A stretch of 64,000 nucleotides of DNA from Thozetella sp. PMI_491. Taxonomy: Eukaryota > Ascomycota > Sordariomycetes > Chaetosphaeriales > Chaetosphaeriaceae. This document shows, piece after piece, positions 55,001 through 64,000 of this stretch. Each line of letters opens with the position of its first letter. Within the stretch, counting starts at the first letter, position 1. The DNA is taken from NCBI GenBank assembly GCA_021432635.1, contig MU270115.1:129513-193512 (forward strand). The letters are read 5' to 3'. Position numbers and translations under genes: made by a program. The notes below the pieces were generated by a model that made no database searches, was not told the DNA's origin, and worked only from the letters and a program-made list of their open reading frames with translations.

Positions 55001-58000
55001 TATCAGCCAGCCAGAGGGCGAAATTAGAGACCCGAGGGTTTCAAATGCAGCTCCGCCAGCAGAACTTGAGATGACAACGTCAAATGTCCCTGCTTCAAGA
55101 CCTTGATCCAAAAGGCTCCGATCATTGTCGACGACTCGGTAAGAAACGCCGGGGAAGGGTCCTATAAGCTCTTTTGCTTTTGCTACAGAATCTTCCGATG
55201 GCGCCAGGTATACGAATTTGGAATATCTTGGTAGTCCAAGTCCATGCTCCTGGCTAGCTCCAGGGTGTGCGAGAATCTTAAGGATCTGGTGACCCAGGAG
55301 TATTGACGTATCCCCATCGAGTCCCATCGCAAGGATGAAAAGCTTTGGGCTTTTGTGTCCAATACGGTCGACATGATTAAGAAGGCTCGATAGTCCCTCG
55401 GTTTCGGCTTTCAGTTGCAGCGGGCCGAAGTATGGTTCCGGTCGGTACTCTACATCGTAGCAGACCTGGCGGGTTACCTTGGCATCGTCCACGTCGAACG
55501 CGTTGTCTGACACAATAGTCAAGCGCAATCCCTCGAAGGTTGCCAAAACTTTATCTTTGTTAGACGACAGCACGCTGCAGTCGAACTCCCATCCACGATT
55601 GTCCTGGCTCGTCATCCAAGTACTCGCCTTAATACTTGAATTGGACGGCGAATACAGCCCTTGAGAGCTGACCCAGAGCTTCCTTACAAGAGACGGAATC
55701 ATGGTGGGGACAGTCTTTGCGCCTCCTTCGGCAACTCCTGCGATCGAGAGGTGCAGAATACCATCTAGAGAAGTAGGATGGACCACGTGCGGTTGGGGGA
55801 ATTGAGATTCAGGCCAGTCGAACAGCTCAATATCAGCCTGCGACCTCCCATCCGGGCCGATAGTGCCAGAGACAACTCGCTGAAAGGATGGGCCAAAACC
55901 AAATCCGCTTTCCTTCAGGGACTGATAAAGCCGCTTTGGGTTCAGATTTGTGCTGCAGAGCTCCGCCATGACGTCGTCCGTCACCTTGGCCGCTTGGAGG
56001 AGTTCTGTCGCTCCCGCGTTGCTATTTACGTCGCTAGATTTGCCTTCGTATTCGACTCGGACGTAGCCATTGCAGCAATCATGCCATTCTTGCCCCTCAT
56101 AAGTACAGAGGCGGAATGAGGACCATGCATTCATGGAATCTACCGTGTCCTGGGAAGCTCGAAGGGAAAACTGAACTTCTGCTCCATCATTATCTTGCGG
56201 AACAGCGAGGGCTCGTTGGAACACGCAGTCCTTGACCTCGAATCCGATAATTGTGCGAGAATGATCGGCAAGTTGTCTAGCCGCTTCAATCGCCATAACG
56301 ATCATGCCGGCGCCAGGGTACACCAAGCTTCCATTAATCTAAAATTGTTAACACCCATTAGAATGCGAATATATGGGTCAAAACTGGTCCGCTTACCACG
56401 TGGTCTTCGATCCAGGGCATCTCAGCAACTCGGAGGACATTCCTCCACTTTGCCTCGAGAGGATTCCAATCCGGTACTGGTTTGCCAAGGAGATCCCACT
56501 TGTTTTGCGAGTGTGTTCTGTATGACTTCCCCAGTCGCCGCTCATACCAGTACTTCTTGGAATGATCAAAAGGGTAGCCTGGAAGCTCTGTGAGAGTCAT
56601 GAGCGAGCATGGTGCCTTCCCAGATGGGTAATTTATCCGGACGAGATCGACGGGATATCCTAGACACGCGAGCTGGCCGGTCGCCTCGAGCAAGGACTGT
56701 CTCGCTGAGTTCTTGCGCACCAAAACAGAACTGTATGGGACATTCTTGGCTACGGACTGTCTGCCGAGGATATCGCGGATGGGTCCTTGTAGGGCTGCGT
56801 GGGGCCCAACCTCTAAGATGCTGTCGATATAGAAGTGGTCCATGTGGCTAAGATCGAGCTTCTTCCAGATTCGTCTCGTGGAATTCGAAAACAAGTGATC
56901 CACGGCGTCAACAAAACGCACCGGAGACACCATGTTCGCCACCCAGTAGTCGGCATCGACTTCCTCCGCCGATGTTATCTTTTCGCCTGTTACCGAGGAG
57001 ATCATGATCGACTTTCTCTCGGCGCTCGCGTCTTGATGACAGCCTACGAGGAGGGCACGATACCTCCCCGCTACTTCTTCCATGTGAGGGGAGTGGTAGG
57101 CTACGTCAACCAGGAGCTTTCTCGCAAAAATAGATTCGTGGCTGAGCATTGTCTTGAGGATGTCGATCTGCTCCACATCACCTGAGATAGTGACGTTCTT
57201 GGGGCTGTTGATACAAGCAACCGTCAATCCTCGACCACCGAAACGCTTAGCAACCTGTTCGATATAAGGTATCGCTGCCGACTGAGAGAGTCCAACGGCA
57301 ATCATGCCACCCTGGGGACCCGTCTTCGATCCCGCCCTTCCAGCGGCGCAAACGCCTCGAAAGTAGGAAATTTTCCACGCGCTCTCCGCCGAGATGAATC
57401 CAGCAGCATACGCAGCCGCTATCTCACCAGATGAATGGCCCACCACGGCTGTTGGTTGAATGCCGAAGGTCCCGAGAAGATCCACAAGGGCCACTTGGAG
57501 TGCTGTGCAGAGTGGCTGGCTGAGATCAGGGCGATTGATGCAGGTATCAGAGGCCGAACGGAACAACTCCTCACGCAGATTCCATATACATCCGAGGTGC
57601 TTGATATACTCTTCAGCTTCCAGGAGCCTTTTGGCAAACATGGGATATGCGACCAATTCGCGCCCCATGCCTGCCCACTGGGCACCTTGGCCGGTGAAGA
57701 CCATCGCGAGGCCCGGATTATCGACAGATCTATGGGCATGCGACATGAGTGTCTCCAAGCTGCGCAAACTACTTGAGGACTCTGCAATGGCAAAAGAACG
57801 CCAGGGCAGCTTGGATCTGCGAAAGTTCAACGTGTGTGCCAGGTTGTCTAGATAACTGCCCATTCCGCCTTCCGGTACCGCCATGCTGTGAAAGAATGAA
57901 GCATAGCGGGAAGCTTGCCGTGAGCTGCCTTTCTCATCATGAGATGAAAATATGAGCAGCCTTGGTGCGATATTTTCATCCCTAATAGGTCCTGATGACT

Positions 58001-59684
58001 CCTCATTCTCCCGGGAGGGGCAGGTAGAGGGTGGATCTTCTACAGTGTTGTGGTTGCCAACGAGGAAATGGGCTTTCAAAAAGTGATGGACGTCGTCCAG
58101 AACGACGTGGGCATTCGTGCCCCCAAAGCCAAAAGAGTTAACAGATGCGCGACGAAGGCCTTTGACTGGCCATGGCATAGCTTCTAGGGGTAGCTGTCAA
58201 TGTATTAGACTATAGCTAGACAGAGATTTGCAAAGAGACGGCGTAACTGCCAGCACACGGAAGAAAATTACCTTGATTCTTAGATATTCTGCATCGATCT
58301 TTGGGTTTAGGCTCTGGAAGTTGGTGTTGGGAGGAATAATCGCTTTCTGGAGAACCAAAATGGCTTTTATTACGCCTGCAATGCCAGCTGCGCCCTCGAG
58401 ATGACCTATGTTGCTCTTGACCGCGCCAACAATTAAGGGGTCTTCAGGGGTACGTGTCCTGCGGAAGGCGCTTCCTAAGGCATCCGCTTCTATTGGGTCA
58501 CCGACGGCGGTGCCGGTCCCATGGGCTTCGAAGTACCTAGTAGGATACATGCTGAGTCCGGCCTTCTCATAGGTGCTCCGAATCAAGTCTTCCTGGGCCA
58601 CGGCACTCGGCATGGTGATACCCGGCGTGTTGCCGTCTTGGTTGCACCCAGTGCTCCGGAGTATCGCCTGGATCGTGTGACCGTCTCTGAGGGCATCAGA
58701 CAGACGCTTCAGAACCAAAACACCAAAGCCTTCGCCGCGTGCATATCCATTGGCTCTGTGGTCGAAGCTGTGGCACATGCTTGTGGGAGAGAGCATGTTC
58801 ATGCTACACAGAGAGTGCATCATGTCGGGAGAGAATATGAGGTTACAACCAGCTATAACACTCTGTAATGCGCACAGCAAGCATTCTGATTAGTCCAGCT
58901 CCGAGAGTAGGCCGTGCAAGTTTATTTGGACACTCACCATGTCGCTTTCACGAGCAAGGAGACCCGTGACGCCCATATCGAGACATACTAGGCTGCTGGA
59001 GCAGGCCGTGTCGACATTGCAGCTATTGCCGGTGAAGCTGAAAAACCAACTCACACGGTTAGCATTGACGCAGGGCTGTGCTCCGAGAGCCAGTGTTGTG
59101 CCGCATTGCTCGGTATCCTTGAATTGGATATGCTGCCAATCATTGGTGAAACATCCAGTATAGACAGAGGTTTTCGAGCCTGCCAACTTCTCGAGGCTGA
59201 GGCCAGCTTAAAGGATTACGGAAGAATGTCAGCATATAGTGCACTGAGCGGCCAATCAGCCATGAGAGACCACCGTTGAAATCAAACGGACCATTTTCGA
59301 GCGCCCAGTATGTGTGCTCAAGCAACCCGCGTTGCTGGGGGTCCATCACAGCTGCTTCATCAGGCGTAATGGAGAAGAAAGGAGCGTCGAATTCAGAGAT
59401 ATCTTCGGTCAAAAAATGCCCTCCTCGAACCGGTATCTAAAGTAACTATTAGCGAGACTTGAAGGTTTAGAGGCGTGCCAAAGCTATTAGTGTTGTACCT
59501 GTCCGCGCCTAGTGGGATCAGGATGGTAGATTTGATCAATGGCTAAGCGCTCCTTTGGAAAGTCCCGAGACACGTTTTTCTTTTCCATCATCAATTTCCA
59601 GAATGTATCAGACGTAGTCGCGCCGGCAGGGAAGCCAAAGGATATTCCAACTACCGCGATTGCCTTGGTTGCGTCTCCGTCCAT
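52029..59684 (-). CDS. highly reducing type I polyketide synthase (KS-AT-DH-psiMT-ER-KR-ACP)
   Basis: Seven exons: 59499-59684, 59292-59436, 58938-59206, 58272-58862, 56397-58193, 52925-56338, 52029-52871; introns 53-85 bp, all frame-consistent; 2414 aa. KS (~8-435): Cys179 in DTACSSS, His314 in EAHGTGT, His354 in KSNIGH. AT (~560-880): [10 protein letters not shown] and Ser651 in GHSSGE. DH (~970-1270): His995 with GxxxxP (NGSLVYPG), Asp1188 in HPTSLDG. A methyltransferase-like remnant (~1325-1450) lacks the glycine-rich SAM motif (AMGLDGDTS instead). ER (~1709-2020): [17 protein letters not shown] (~2040-2330): IAGGLGGLG, Tyr in NYNAGN. ACP: Ser2365 in GVDSLLA. All sites look active except MT, so the product should be an extensively reduced, probably unmethylated chain. 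There is no releasing domain. Start chosen at [13 protein letters not shown], directly before the KS. Confidence 0.92.
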
Positions 59685-60393
59685 GGTGAAACACGTTGCG
59701 AATGACCTAAACAAAGTGACAAAATTGTGCGTGATGCACTGCAACCTCGGATGCAGTGTCGTGAAGGTGTTTGAGTGTAACAAAACAGTAGTGTGGTGGT
59801 CGACGGAGCACTAGATACTTGGAGAAACTTAACGCGACGAGATGCCTTGTACAACGCCGTGCCAGTCAATTTATTATAGGAAGGTAGATGAATTCTCTTC
59901 CGATGCCAAGAAACGAAGCGAGGAAGGTTGCGCTTTCCTCTTGTCCTCGCTGATGTTCGCCAGATCTACGCCACGCTGAGAGCAGCAGAACACGCGTTTA
60001 TCGCTATCTAGAGACCCCCACTGCACGGAGCCAATGGGAACTGTTACCTTCTATCCTATCTGAACATGCAATGGGGAGTTATTTGCTTAGAATGCATTAG
60101 AAACAATGCAAGGATCACTCGATAGCTCAGAGGTTGGTCAAGGCTAACATGATATCCTGCAGAGAAGTAAGCAGCCGAAGGCATACACCAATCAACCACT
60201 CCCACCAAGCGGAAGGATCAGTCATATACGTGTTATCACAAATTAGATACGGATTGGGGTCTCGGGATATTCCCTAGAAGGAAAAGGATGGAACTAGCAT
60301 TGCCCCCCTCGTCTCGACCTTGCCGCACAGATACTTAAAACCCATCTACAACTGGTACCAACAGCGCCTTGGCTTTGGGTCTCTTTTCTCGAA
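59685..60393 (-). promoter_or_regulatory. PKS promoter region
   Basis: The 0.7 kb between the PKS start and the end of the thioesterase gene, both on the minus strand. On the minus strand a TATA-like TATAATAAA lies at about 59870-59878, some 190 bp before the PKS ATG. No clear palindromic CGG regulator site was found by eye. Confidence 0.4.
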
Positions 60394-61462
60394 TCAATAC
60401 TTGGCAAACACTGTCTCGCCGGCTCCGATAAACCATCCATGTGAGTCATCGAGTGCCGTGACATGGTTTGCAAGGGCGAGACCGTTCTTTCTCCGTTCTT
60501 CTATTTCCCCCCACGCGCCCTCGACAATGGAATCGTCAGCACTCTCTCGTTTAAGAATAAAACGTGGCCTAGCCTGTTGCCCGGCTGCCGTTTGAAGAGC
60601 TTTGTCGCGTAGAGGGTTCCCGAGCTTGTCTGGTTCTGGGGGGAGAAGGCCGCATTCGCGGAGAAACTCCTCTGGTGGAACGGTCTTGCGCCCTTGCTTG
60701 AGAACGTACTTGGAGATACAGGTGGCGTGGATAAGACGGTTCGCGAGTGCTCCGCCATCATGGGCTCTAGGAAATTCTGTAGCCGTTTCTTTCTTCTCCT
60801 GTTCTGTATTCGGTCCTTCTGTGGTCCTGGATTGGTCTAGCCGATCATTGCGCCAAATGTGGTCAGTGTAACGAGACGGATAAGCTTTGTCGGCCTTGAC
60901 AAAGTGAGATATCAGAAAAAGCCACTTGGAATCCCAGGTCAAGACTCGGGTCCAGATTTCTACTTTGTCAAAAGTCCCAATCTCCTTCCTGAACGTGCAG
61001 CTTACGCCGCCTAAGGCTGGGAAGAATGTGCCCTTCTTGGAGTACTGTTTCACCCCCACGCGAAAGATGCAGTAGAAATGGTGGCCTCGGGCAATGTCGA
61101 GGTCAGTGAGATAAGTTGCATTGGACTTGTGTAGGCTGTAGTCGATCTCTCCAAGCGGTGTGTGCGTTGTGTAGATGGTTGGCTGGAATATGGTCACGGA
61201 GGTGCCTGTCGAGACGGGGACCAGACGCGTATCGAAGTAGTAGTGCCTGAGGTATCCGTAGAATATACGAATCTACATGATCAGAAAGCCGTGCCACCGG
61301 CCAGCGCCCGAAATTAGGAATGGAAATACTGGAAAGGCTTACATGCCAAGCGAATGGGAGCACTTTCCAGTTTAGCACTGCATAGATAAGGACTGCGCCT
61401 AAGACTGCCTGCTTGAGCAGCGAAGCTAACGCGTCTATAAGCGACATCGGTAGCAGAGACAT
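60394..61462 (-). CDS. membrane-anchored THEM6-like acyl thioesterase
   Basis: Model: exon 61343-61462, 70-bp intron 61273-61342 (GTAAGC, acceptor TGTAG, phase 0), exon 60394-61272; 332 aa. A single N-terminal membrane segment (LGAVLIYAVLNWKVLPFAW, ~20-39) precedes a hotdog-fold part: HYYFDTRLVPVS, HKSNATYLTDLDIARGHHF (the N-x-x-Y-x-x-D-x-x-x-x-R pattern of 4HBT/THEM6 enzymes), then FRKEIGTFDKVEIWTRVLTWDSKWLFLISHFV. The C-terminal ~130 residues are hydrophilic and specific to fungal members. It would hydrolyse acyl thioesters at an internal membrane. It lies 0.7 kb upstream of the PKS on the same strand, so trimming or release of the polyketide, or processing of a fatty acyl starter, are reasonable roles, but neither is shown. 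Confidence 0.78.
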
Positions 61463-62070
61463 CTCTGAAACTTAAAATGAGACAAAGATAAATGGAATGG
61501 CAATGTATTCTGGTCTCCTTGCTCGGCACTAGATGATGTGGAAAGCCTGGATGTCTGGCGACGAAACAAACGAAGAAGGAGCGAGAGCCGTGGCAATCCC
61601 ATCGAAACGCTGACCAACAACCCGTATTAAATGGACCCAAATTGTCACGGGAACTAGCTGCATGCACACAGATATCTCACCGGCTCGGAGCCTGCGGGAC
61701 GTGGGGGTCACCCAATATTCTCCTGCATGGCAGTCCGTGCCACAACGGAAAGAACTTTCGATAGCCTGGCAAACACCGAGTCATATTATTCCTTAATCGT
61801 AGACATACGACTGCTCAAAATTATCTGATTCCGCCGTGAGCGTCGTGATTCCAGTGCGGGCGTGACCAGAATTATCAGATCAGTCACTCTTATCACTGCC
61901 CAATTCAAAACTGGACTGGTCCGTAACAAGAGCTGCTGCTGAATGTAATAGAGGCGAAGTTCGAACTGTCCAGGCTCTCACTAATTTATTTCTTTTCTGC
62001 ATCTGCGGTCTTCTTCCTCCCTCTCTCTAAATTCAGCGTTGAACCTATCGCTGACGGCGAACTTGCAATA
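61463..62070. promoter_or_regulatory. divergent promoter between thioesterase and FSH1 hydrolase genes
   Basis: 608 bp shared by two head-to-head genes. It contains an 11-bp inverted repeat GGCTC-G-GAGCC at 61682-61692, a candidate binding site for a dimeric regulator. A pyrimidine-rich leader (TTTCTTTTCTGCATC, CTTCTTCCTCCCTCTCTC) precedes the FSH1 start. A shared promoter suggests co-regulation; the regulator is not in the window. Confidence 0.5.
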
Positions 62071-62957
62071 ATGAAATTTCTCTGCCTGCATGGCACGGGG
62101 ACGAATAGCCAGGTACTTACCGCGTAGGGGCTGAGCACATCGCACCGTTCCGTCATATCTAATTGACCCTTTGCAGGTATTTCAAACCCAGCTAGGTACT
62201 TTTAGCCCGACTTTGATGAAGAAATTGGTCGATTTCAATACCTAATACAGCCTTCCTCGAACAGCTAGCATTCTCTACGAAATGGATGGTCATCATGAGT
62301 TCGAATTCGCCGAAGGGACGTCAAAGGCGCCGATGGCGACAGGTAACTAGCTACAATTCCCTCCTAACATTCTCTGTGCAAGCAACCATGGAACCTCATC
62401 AAACTAACAACCATGTCTTCCCGGTAGAGATTAAAGGATACTTCCCCTCAAAGAGCGAGTACTTCCAGTACTATGATCAAACTTCCGCCCCCAGCATGAA
62501 CGCGGCTCTCGCACAGCTGGAAACCTACCTGGCATCAGAAGGCCCATTTGATGGTGTTATAGGGTATTCCCAAGGAGCTAGTCTAGCTGCCACCTACCTC
62601 CTCCGCAGCATTCAGCACCGCCCTTCAGCTCCGCTACCCTTTCGATGCGCGATATTCTTCTCGGGCGGTAGGCCCCTAGATCCACACGCATTGGATGATG
62701 GGAAGCTCGAACTGATTGATCCTGAAGTTACAAGGGGTGCGGTTGTAGCCCTCCCTGTAGCCAATATTTGGGGGCGTAACGATCCTCTGTGGCCCGGAAG
62801 CAGTGAGATATTGTACCAGCTATGCGACCCAGCCACGAGGACATCCTTTGTTCATGAGGAAGGCCACGATATCCCAGGAGCGAGGGCAAAGGAGGCAATA
62901 ATTGGATCCCTGAGGGCCATTAGACGTGTTATCGAAAATGCTAGCCTGTCACATTAA
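62071..62957 (+). CDS. FSH1-family serine hydrolase (LovG-like)
   Basis: Model: exons 62071-62112, 62177-62195, 62265-62342, 62428-62957; introns of 64, 69 and 85 bp; 222 aa. Exon 2 is only 19 nt. The spliced start MKFLCLHGTGTNSQVFQTQL then ILYEMDGHHEFEFAEGTSKA is the standard FSH1 (PF03959) opening with the oxyanion-hole loop. Ser94 is in GVIGYSQGA, Asp165 in IWGRNDPLWPG and His193 in EEGHDIPG, so the triad is complete. Length is normal. LovG, an FSH1 protein, releases the polyketide from the highly reducing LovB synthase. Given the adjacent PKS without a release domain, the same role is the best inference here. No signal peptide, so it is cytosolic. Unspliced frames give a false longer N-terminus from 62286. 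Confidence 0.85.
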
Positions 62958-63111
62958 GCTAGGCTTTGATAAACATCAGCCCCATCTCTAGTATTCCTCC
63001 ACTAATTGTCCTCTTTATTCTATTACTACTTCCCTTGCCCCTATGCCTTTACCATGTTCGTTAGCTAGAAAGGAGTATTAGAAGCCGTAGTGCAAATCAT
63101 ACTTCCTGGCG

Positions 63112-64000
63112 TTACGCTGCTAGAAGCTGTTTGCCCTTCTTGAAGAGAAGCGCCGACGAAAGCATTTGCGCGCCCGTGAACGCACACATTACTTGGAACT
63201 GCCTCCTGTAAGCACCGGCAAATGAAGCCCTTACCACCTCCTGCTGCCCTCCAGTTAGACGGCCAACGACATCGATATTAACGAGTAATGCATCTAGATC
63301 TTCTTGTGTCAGAAGACCCGTCAAGTCGTGCTTAAGTGCCGAGTTAAGGATGTTTCCTGCGATGCTGAGTCCTACGGCTCCGCCGAGGAACCGGAACTGG
63401 ATGATGGCCCCGGTTGCAACCGCAAGATCCCGGGGCTCAACCATGAACGGTGTCGCGAGGACCAGGATTCCAAACGTAGTGCCTATGCCAGCTGCCGTGA
63501 TGATCTCATAAGCGTATCCCTGCCCTGGGAAGACCGTAGACGATACAGGCAGAGAGCTCAGCAAAGCATTGCCCAAAATATCCAGGGTGGCCCCAAACAC
63601 GAGGAAATAGAGAGGAGCCACGCGTGCGCGGGAACAGATCAGATTGGCTAGAGCAGAGCTGAACGCCCCACTCACAGAGAATGGGATTAAGCGTAAGCCT
63701 GCGTCGAGAACAGACATGCCCGAGACAGTCTGGAATCGCTGCGGAAGGGAGACAACGGCGACATTGAAGGGTGCCCCAATTACCAAGGTTGTAAGGAGCA
63801 TGCCAACCCATGCCCGATTATGTAGAAATCTCCACGGAAAGACGGGCTCCACCCGCCATATTCCTTTCTCGGCCTGTGTGGTGACGAACCACTCCCACGC
63901 GAAGAAGGCAATCCAGCATGTGCCGGAGAGGACCAGCATAGAAATGATTACGGGCGAGGACCAAGTGAAGTCGATGGATGTTTCTTGGAAAGCCGTAGTA
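63112..64000 (-). CDS. MFS transporter, DHA-type, C-terminal half (gene continues past the window)
   Basis: The stop is at 63112-63114 and the frame stays open to the window edge (ETSIDFTWSSPVIISMLVLSG before the first internal Met), so the start lies beyond 64000. About 295 residues are visible with seven to eight hydrophobic segments. These include WRFLHNRAWVGMLLTTLVIG, LPQRFQTVSGMSVLDAGLRL (the Q-x-G-x-S-x-x-x-A-G block typical of 14-spanner DHA2 drug:H+ antiporters in fungi) and FRFLGGAVGLSIAGNILNSAL near the end. The C-terminus reads SALLFKKGKQLLAA. Such transporters commonly export a cluster's own metabolite. It is 3'-to-3' with the FSH1 gene, about 150 bp apart. Confidence 0.88.
   Translation of the reverse strand, partial: TTAFQETSIDFTWSSPVIISMLVLSGTCWIAFFAWEWFVTTQAEKGIWRVEPVFPWRFLHNRAWVGMLLTTLVIGAPFNVAVVSLPQRFQTVSGMSVLDAGLRLIPFSVSGAFSSALANLICSRARVAPLYFLVFGATLDILGNALLSSLPVSSTVFPGQGYAYEIITAAGIGTTFGILVLATPFMVEPRDLAVATGAIIQFRFLGGAVGLSIAGNILNSALKHDLTGLLTQEDLDALLVNIDVVGRLTGGQQEVVRASFAGAYRRQFQVMCAFTGAQMLSSALLFKKGKQLLAA

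Noticed and set aside
62286-62957. FSH1 gene starting at 62286
   Set aside because: The first ~50 residues are a basic, unfamiliar sequence in the wrong frame; the four-exon model restores the family N-terminus.

Overview
The window looks like a chromosome segment of a filamentous ascomycete (Pezizomycotina). Genes carry short (53-85 bp) GT-AG introns with CTAAC/CTGAC-type branch sites. Recognisable fungal families are present: HET, DUF3112-like, GT61, FSH1 hydrolase, highly reducing PKS and DHA-type MFS. The first ~15 kb has the very AT-rich, stop-riddled composition expected of repeat-induced point mutation (RIP). I cannot name the species.

Layout: (1) 1-17.15 kb is an AT-rich retrotransposon block. 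A minus-strand Ty3/Gypsy chromovirus (LTRs 154-596 and 14870-15292) is interrupted by a plus-strand Ty1/Copia element (1265-8648, 255-bp LTRs, TTAAT target duplication). To the right lie a duplicated leader, another full LTR and a truncated LTR. (2) 17.2-32 kb is GC-balanced but full of decay. It holds a short fungal-specific transcription-factor-like gene, a multiply frameshifted HET gene, a Ser-rich secreted protein, a broken ankyrin-type gene, an intact alpha/beta hydrolase and a six-cysteine small secreted protein. (3) 33-47 kb holds a GT61-like glycosyltransferase, a diverged ~150-bp repeat array, a SnoaL/NTF2-like protein, a lysozyme-like protein with a GC-AG intron, a broken cell-wall-type gene, a broken membrane-anchored lectin and a DUF3112-like membrane protein with a repetitive Thr/Val ectodomain. 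(4) 47-52 kb is gene-poor, with a transposon-end fragment, a secreted-protein relic and an intron-containing tRNA-Glu. (5) 52-64 kb is a biosynthetic cluster running off the right edge: an apparently complete highly reducing PKS (2414 aa in my model, seven exons), a membrane-anchored THEM6-like thioesterase, an FSH1/LovG-like serine hydrolase and the C-terminal part of an MFS transporter.

How the genes work together: the PKS would build a reduced polyketide chain (KS-AT-DH-degenerate MT-ER-KR-ACP). It has no releasing domain, so the FSH1 hydrolase (as LovG does for LovB) and/or the thioesterase are the obvious offloading candidates, and the MFS protein a likely exporter. The thioesterase and FSH1 genes share a ~600-bp divergent promoter. 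The rest of the window looks like accessory DNA in which self/non-self recognition-type genes (HET, ankyrin, lectin) have decayed while the metabolite genes remain open. All exon models were deduced by eye from reading frame and splice signals.
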